From: Chloroflexota bacterium
GTDB taxonomy: Bacteria; Chloroflexota; Limnocylindria; Limnocylindrales; CSP1-4
Direction: 5' to 3'
Length of the DNA: 10,109 bases
NCBI GenBank assembly: GCA_021790715.1
Contig: JAJYGK010000184.1
Location: 1 to 10,109, forward strand
Shown here: positions 6,132-10,109 of the stretch, piece by piece
Numbering within the stretch: the stretch's first letter is position 1
How the letters are laid out: every line of letters begins with the position of its first letter
The notes under the pieces: model-generated
Databases searched by the model: none
Told to the model about the DNA's origin: nothing
What the model saw: only the letters and a program-made list of their open reading frames with translations
Position numbers and translations under genes: made by a program

Positions 6132-7276
6132 CAGGCGGCCGCCCCCCGGCTGATGGCCTCGATCTCGGCCTCGGACGGCAGCGGCCGGCGCTCGGCGAGG
6201 CGCAGGACGATCTCCGCGACCGCAGCCGCAGCTCCGGGCCGGCCCAGCGCCCGGCTCGCCGCGGCCATTTCCAGGTGCCGCCGCGGGTCGGCCAGGACCT
6301 CCACGGCCTCGAGCAGCGCGTGCCCGTCGAACGCCTCGTCCGGGATGACGATCGCCGCCCCCGTGTCCGACGCGACGGCGGCGTTCGCCGCCTGGTGTCC
6401 CGCGGCGTGCGGGTACGGCACGAGCACGAGCGGCGTCCCGAGCGCCGTCGCCTCGGCGATCGTGGAGGATCCGGCGCGACCCACGATGAGGTCGGCCGCC
6501 GCGAGCGCATCGCGCATCTCGTCGCGCAGGAATGGGTACGGGCGGTAGCGCTCCCGCAGCGCCCCGGGCAGCGCCTCGCGGCGTTCGAGCGCCCCCGCGT
6601 ACGCGGCCTCGCCGGTCACGTGCAGCACGATCGCCCGCTCGGCGAGCTCGGGCAGCGCCCCCTCCACGGCCGCCTCGAAGCGCCGCACCGCCTGCGAGCC
6701 GCCGAAGACGAGGACCGCCCGCGCATCGGCGGGGATCTCGAAATGGCCGCGCGCGGCGAGCCGGTCGACCGACCCGAGATCGCGGATGGGCGTCCCGGTC
6801 ACCAGGCACGGCCGCGGCAGGCGGCGGCAGGTCGCGCCGAAGCTGACCGCACGCACGGCCGCCAGCCGGGCGATGGCCCGCACGCTCCGGCCCGGGACGA
6901 CGTTGCCCTCCCACAGCGCAACGGGGATGCGCAGCGCGGACGCCGCCACGGCGATCGGCAGGGCGACGTAGCCGCCGGTGGTGAAGATCGCGGCCGGACG
7001 GAGCGCGAGCAGCAGCGCGAGCCCCTGGGGGAAGGAGACGCCGAGGCGGACCGGATCGACCATCGCGGGCAGCGACACGTCGGCGGTCCGCAGCGAGCGG
7101 AGCACCAGGCGGGTCACCGGGATCCCGGCACCCGGAACCACGCGGGCCTCGAGCCCGCGGTGGCCGCCGATCCAGTGCAGGTCAAGGTCGCTGCGACGCT
7201 CGTGCAGCGAGCGGGCGACGGCGAGGGCCGGGTAGACGTGTCCGCCGGTCCCGCCCCCCGCTATCAGTATCCGCAT
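6131..7276 (-). CDS. murG: Lipid II synthase MurG (UDP-GlcNAc transferase)
   Basis: GT-B, family 28 glycosyltransferase that adds GlcNAc to lipid I on the inner membrane face, making lipid II. The protein is 381 residues. The first glycine loop is AGGGTGGHVYPALAVA (6-21). TTGGYVALP is at 99-107. The donor-side loop VFGGSQAVRRFEAA (190-203) and the signature ADLIVGRAGSSTIAEATALG (261-280) follow. PYPHAAGHQAANA (287-299) completes the UDP-GlcNAc site. The segment that usually reads HEQN-x-x-PG is WEGNVVPG (122-129), so only Glu, Asn and PG are kept. The start is fixed by MRILIAGGGTGG at the family's normal N terminus and by AGGGGGAG eight bases upstream. The first 95 bp overlap the end of ftsW in another frame. 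murC, a frequent neighbour, does not follow; murB does. Confidence 0.97.
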   Translation of the reverse strand: MRILIAGGGTGGHVYPALAVARSLHERRSDLDLHWIGGHRGLEARVVPGAGIPVTRLVLRSLRTADVSLPAMVDPVRLGVSFPQGLALLLALRPAAIFTTGGYVALPIAVAASALRIPVALWEGNVVPGRSVRAIARLAAVRAVSFGATCRRLPRPCLVTGTPIRDLGSVDRLAARGHFEIPADARAVLVFGGSQAVRRFEAAVEGALPELAERAIVLHVTGEAAYAGALERREALPGALRERYRPYPFLRDEMRDALAAADLIVGRAGSSTIAEATALGTPLVLVPYPHAAGHQAANAAVASDTGAAIVIPDEAFDGHALLEAVEVLADPRRHLEMAAASRALGRPGAAAAVAEIVLRLAERRPLPSEAEIEAISRGAAA

Positions 7277-8690
7277 CGTTCCAGCTCCCCCTGGGCAGCG
7301 TCTCCCGCGAGATCGAGAGGAGGACGCCGACGGCCGCGAGGCTGATCGTGAGCGACGACCCGCCGGCGCTGATGAACGGCAGCGTGATCCCCGTGATCGG
7401 GAAGAGGGCGACCACGACACCGATGTTGATGACGGCCTGCACGATGATCCACGTCGTGATGCCGGCCGCGAGCAGGCCGCCGAAGGTGTCCGGCGCCGAC
7501 AGCGCGACGCGGAACCCCTCGTAGGCGAGCAGCGCGAAGAGGGCGATCACGACGAGGCCGCCGAGCAGCCCGAACTCCTCCCCGATGATCGCAAAGATGA
7601 AGTCGTTCGACGCGTTGGGCAGGTACAGCCCCGATGCGAGGCGGCTGGCACCCAGGCCGGAGCCGAAGATCCCCCCGAGCCCGAGAGCCAGCAGCCCCTG
7701 GATCGTCTGCAGCCCCTTCCCCGACGGGTCGCTCCACGGGTCGAGGAAGATGCGGATGCGGTCGAGCTGGTAGGGGTTCTTGAGGATCACCAGGGCGAGC
7801 CCGGCGAGGCCGGCCGGCACGAGCAGCAGGAACTGCCACAGGTTGGCCCCGGCGATGAAGAACATCGTGAAGGCCGTCAGCGCGATGACGCCCGTCGTGC
7901 CCAGGTCGGGCTCCTTGACGACGAGCAGGATGGCCGGCGCCACGATCAGCAGGAACGGGATCGTGCCGTGCCGCACGCCGCGGATCTGGCGCCCGCGCCG
8001 CGCCAGCCAGTGCGCGAGGTACACGACCAGCGCGAACTTCGCGAACTCGGCCGGGTGGATGGCGGGCAGCGGCCCGATCTGCAGCCAGCGCGCCGAGCCC
8101 CCGACGCTCACCCCGATCCCGGGAAGCAGCACGAGGAGCAGGAGGAGCACCGACCCGCCGTACATGGGGATCGAGAGCAGCCGCCAGTACCGGTAATCGA
8201 GCTGCATGGTGACGACCATGGCGACGACGCCCAGCACGGCCCAGACGAGCTGCGGTCCCACGACCGCGAACGCATCCTGCGAGAGGACGTAGGCGCGGAT
8301 GGCGGAGCTCGAGTAGACCATCAGGATCCCGACCGCCGTCAGCGCCATCACCGCGAGCACGATCAGGTACTCCGGCTCGTGGCGCTCCCGCTGCAGGCCG
8401 ACCCCGCGCGCCCGGGCCGGGCGTCCCAGCCACGAATCGAGCGTGACGCCGAGCCTGGTCCGGGCCCCGACCCGGGACCTGACGACCGGCTGGGCCGCCT
8501 GTGCCATGGCGACCGAGCGGCCGCCCGCCACCCGGCCGGCGGGACGCGTGCGGCCGCCCGCCACGGCACGGCTGATCGCGCCGCCGCTGCGGCCGGCGCC
8601 CGTTCGCCGACGGGTGTCCGTGCCGCCGTCGCGGTCTCCGCCCAGGAGCCGCACGAGGAACGGCCGGGGCAGCGTGAAGTACCGGCTCAT
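7182..8690 (-). CDS. ftsW: Septal peptidoglycan polymerase FtsW (SEDS family)
   Basis: Polytopic membrane glycosyltransferase that polymerises lipid II at the septum with its cognate penicillin-binding protein. The protein is 502 residues, longer than usual. Hydrophobic helices begin at about 108. SEDS landmarks are GGSARWLQIGPLPAIHPAEF (197-216), KEPDLGTTG (259-267), DPWSDPSGKGLQTIQG (317-332), LPNASNDFIFAIIGEEFG (357-374) and FPITGITLPFISAGGSSL (430-447). D363 aligns with the Asp in the fourth external loop proposed as catalytic in RodA/FtsW. The ATG overlaps the murD stop as ATGA, which supports this start; it leaves a roughly 106-residue Arg/Gly-rich cytoplasmic extension. An ATG at 8507 (residue 62) is the alternative. 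The end runs 95 bp into murG, giving a basic tail of about 35 residues after the last helix. Confidence 0.95.
   Translation of the reverse strand: MSRYFTLPRPFLVRLLGGDRDGGTDTRRRTGAGRSGGAISRAVAGGRTRPAGRVAGGRSVAMAQAAQPVVRSRVGARTRLGVTLDSWLGRPARARGVGLQRERHEPEYLIVLAVMALTAVGILMVYSSSAIRAYVLSQDAFAVVGPQLVWAVLGVVAMVVTMQLDYRYWRLLSIPMYGGSVLLLLLVLLPGIGVSVGGSARWLQIGPLPAIHPAEFAKFALVVYLAHWLARRGRQIRGVRHGTIPFLLIVAPAILLVVKEPDLGTTGVIALTAFTMFFIAGANLWQFLLLVPAGLAGLALVILKNPYQLDRIRIFLDPWSDPSGKGLQTIQGLLALGLGGIFGSGLGASRLASGLYLPNASNDFIFAIIGEEFGLLGGLVVIALFALLAYEGFRVALSAPDTFGGLLAAGITTWIIVQAVINIGVVVALFPITGITLPFISAGGSSLTISLAAVGVLLSISRETLPRGSWNDADTDSGGRDRRTRLPGPRRRPLAARASQRP
7285..7292 (-). promoter_or_regulatory. Ribosome binding site of murG within ftsW
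   Basis: AGGGGGAG lies eight bases before the murG ATG and inside the ftsW reading frame. It fixes the murG start and so makes the long overlap with ftsW real unless ftsW carries a sequence error. Confidence 0.7.
8517..8564 (-). repeat. 15-bp direct repeat in ftsW N-terminal extension
   Basis: GCGGCCGCCCGCCAC occurs twice on the plus strand, at 8517-8531 and 8550-8564, 33 bp apart and so in the same codon frame. In FtsW both copies encode VAGGR, inside the Arg/Gly-rich region before the first helix. It probably reflects local duplication in a low-complexity coding segment. Confidence 0.6.
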
Positions 8691-10109
8691 CTCGGCTCCC
8701 CTCCCGGGCCGTCCGCCCGTCGCTGCGTCGCCAGGTCCCGCACGGCGGCCCTGAACGCCCGGCCCCGTGCGGCATAGTCCACGAACATGTCAAAGCTGGC
8801 GGCCGCCGGGCTCAGCAGCACCGTCGCCGTCCCGCGCTCCCCGGCCGCCCCCCGGGCAAGCCCGTCCGCCCGCGCGACCGCCTCCTCGAGCGTCGCGGCA
8901 CGCTCCACGTGGCGGTGGCCCGCCGCCTCGAGTTCCCGGGCCAGCAGCGGCGCCGACTCGCCGATCAGCACCACGGCGGCGGCCCGCTCGACGGCCTCGC
9001 GGGCCAGCGCATCGAGCGGCACGCCCTTGTCGCGCCCGCCGGCGATCAGGACGACCGGCGGCGCGAAGCTGCGCAGGGCGGCGATGACCGCGTCGGGCTG
9101 GGTGCCCTGGGAGTCGTTCACGAAGAGGACGCCGTCGATCTCGTCGATGGGCTCGAGGCGGTGCTCCACGGCGTGGAATTCCGCCACCGCCCGGCGGATC
9201 CCGTCCGGCGCGATCCCGAAGAGGAGCCCGACGGCGACGGCGGCCAGCACGTTGCTCACGTTGTGCTCGCCCGCGAGCGGGATCTCGCCGAGCGGCAGGA
9301 CCCGCCCGCCGGGTCCGAGCGCGGCCGGCCCGCCGCCGGCCAACTCCAGCCGCCGGGCGCCCTCCGCGACGATCCACCCGTCCGCCAGGCCGAGGCCGCC
9401 GGGCATGGGGCGCGCGCGCCGGTACATGACGGTGCGGGTGCGGCCGAGGGACGCGTACGCGGCGCTCACCGGGTCCTCTGCATTCAGGACCAGCGCCCCG
9501 TCCGGGTCCACCAGCTCCGCCAGGCGGCGCTTGACCGCGCGGTAGGCCTCGACGCTCCCGTGCCGGTCCAGGTGGTCCTGCGTGACGTGCGTGTAGACGG
9601 CGACCGTGGTGCCGCGCGAGAGGGTCGGCAGCTGCAGCTCGGACAGCTCGAGCACGACGCGGTGGGCGGGCGTCAGCTCAGGCAGTCGCTCGACGAGGGG
9701 CGTGCCGATGTTCCCCCCGAGGAGCACCGGGTGCGTCCCGGCACCGAGGACCGCAGCGGAGAGGCTGCTGGTGGTCGTCTTGCCCTTCGTGCCCGTCACG
9801 CCCACGGTCGGGGCCGGGCAGAGGCGCAGGAACAGGTCGACCTCGCTGACGACGGGGACGCGCCCCTCGGCCTCGAGGGCACCCAGCGCCGCGCGCAGGC
9901 GCGGCTCGGTGGTCGGGTACCGGCTGCTCACCGACGGCGAGGTGGCGACCATCGCCTGGCCGCGGAGCGCCTCGGCCGGGTCAATCTCTGGGCCGGCCAG
10001 GATGCGGATCGGCCGGTCGCCGAGGGTCGCGAGCGCGTCGGCCAGCTCGCCCGGGGGTCGCACGTCGTATCCGGTCACGCGCGCCCCGCGGTCGGCCAGG
10101 AACCGGGCG
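8687..10109 (-). CDS. murD: UDP-N-acetylmuramoyl-L-alanine--D-glutamate ligase MurD (5' end cut by window)
   Basis: Cytoplasmic Mur ligase that uses ATP to add D-glutamate to UDP-MurNAc-L-Ala. I read 473 residues. The GTG at 10076-10078 is not the start, because the frame upstream to the edge reads ARFLADRGARVTGYD, the end of the first Rossmann unit of MurD. Landmarks, numbered in the visible fragment, are TGTKGKTTT (105-113, ATP loop), GNIG (132-135), ELSELQL (154-160), THVTQDHLDRH (173-183), GEHNVSN (280-286), EHRLEP (315-320), AGGRDKG (356-362) and LLSPAAASFDMF (431-442). The loop that is normally NDSKATN reads NDSQGTQ (331-337). The stop overlaps the ftsW ATG as ATGA, so the two genes are translationally coupled. 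MurD rather than MurE or MurF is supported by the closing SPAAASFDMF-x-x-Y-x-x-RG signature. Confidence 0.96.
   Translation of the reverse strand, partial: ARFLADRGARVTGYDVRPPGELADALATLGDRPIRILAGPEIDPAEALRGQAMVATSPSVSSRYPTTEPRLRAALGALEAEGRVPVVSEVDLFLRLCPAPTVGVTGTKGKTTTSSLSAAVLGAGTHPVLLGGNIGTPLVERLPELTPAHRVVLELSELQLPTLSRGTTVAVYTHVTQDHLDRHGSVEAYRAVKRRLAELVDPDGALVLNAEDPVSAAYASLGRTRTVMYRRARPMPGGLGLADGWIVAEGARRLELAGGGPAALGPGGRVLPLGEIPLAGEHNVSNVLAAVAVGLLFGIAPDGIRRAVAEFHAVEHRLEPIDEIDGVLFVNDSQGTQPDAVIAALRSFAPPVVLIAGGRDKGVPLDALAREAVERAAAVVLIGESAPLLARELEAAGHRHVERAATLEEAVARADGLARGAAGERGTATVLLSPAAASFDMFVDYAARGRAFRAAVRDLATQRRADGPGGEPR

Noticed and set aside
3532..6548. Two plus-strand open frames of 683 and 631 codons, overlapping one another
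   Set aside because: Both are antisense to ftsQ, ddl, murB and murG, which are firmly identified. Their products are Arg/Pro/Ala-rich without motifs.
5157..6914. A 585-codon version of murB extending into murG
   Set aside because: The upstream part is an out-of-frame reading of murG. MurB homology begins at the ATG at 6131, which is coupled to the murG stop.
10076..10078. GTG as the murD start
   Set aside because: The frame upstream to the window edge encodes ARFLADRGAR, which continues the conserved N-terminal fold of MurD. The true start lies outside the window.

Overview
The window is one contiguous stretch of a bacterial division and cell wall (dcw) cluster. Every gene is on the minus strand, so transcription runs from the right edge to the left. 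In transcription order the genes are murD (5' end outside the window), ftsW, murG, murB, ddl, ftsQ, a small basic membrane protein gene (sbp, DUF1290 family), ftsA and ftsZ (3' end outside the window). I see no mobile element, CRISPR array, tRNA, rRNA or foreign-looking segment. Apart from two intergenic gaps, the window is coding throughout.

The organism is a high-GC bacterium (about 70% by eye). Most Actinomycetota have the SBP family but lack FtsA. This window has both FtsA and SBP at high GC, which I read as pointing to Chloroflexota, perhaps a Limnocylindria-like or Thermomicrobia-like lineage. This is inference from gene content and needs a phylogeny.

Right part (10109 to 3916): the peptidoglycan precursor block. 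MurD adds D-Glu to UDP-MurNAc-L-Ala. FtsW polymerises lipid II. MurG makes lipid II from lipid I. MurB makes UDP-MurNAc. Ddl makes D-Ala-D-Ala. The genes are packed tightly: murD/ftsW overlap by 4 bp (ATGA), ftsW/murG by 95 bp, murG/murB by 1 bp (TGATG) and murB/ddl by 4 bp (GTGA). murC, which usually lies beside murG, is absent from this run.

Left part (3879 to 1): the divisome block. FtsQ is the POTRA-domain divisome scaffold, SBP is a four-helix membrane protein, FtsA anchors the Z-ring to the membrane and FtsZ is the tubulin-like ring protein. Spacing is looser here. A 162-bp gap between ftsQ and sbp holds a strong GC hairpin, three near-identical 13-14 bp direct repeats and a strong ribosome binding site. 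A 235-bp gap between ftsA and ftsZ holds a perfect 12-bp palindrome, a small hairpin, a good -10 box (TATACT) and a strong ribosome binding site. These gaps probably let sbp-ftsA and ftsZ be expressed separately from the upstream wall-synthesis genes.

This is essentially a core housekeeping region, and I do not see a new biological system in it. The most noteworthy points are the long ftsW/murG overlap, the missing murC, the repeats before sbp, the ftsZ-proximal control region, the Arg/Gly-rich extension of FtsW and the altered motif in MurD.
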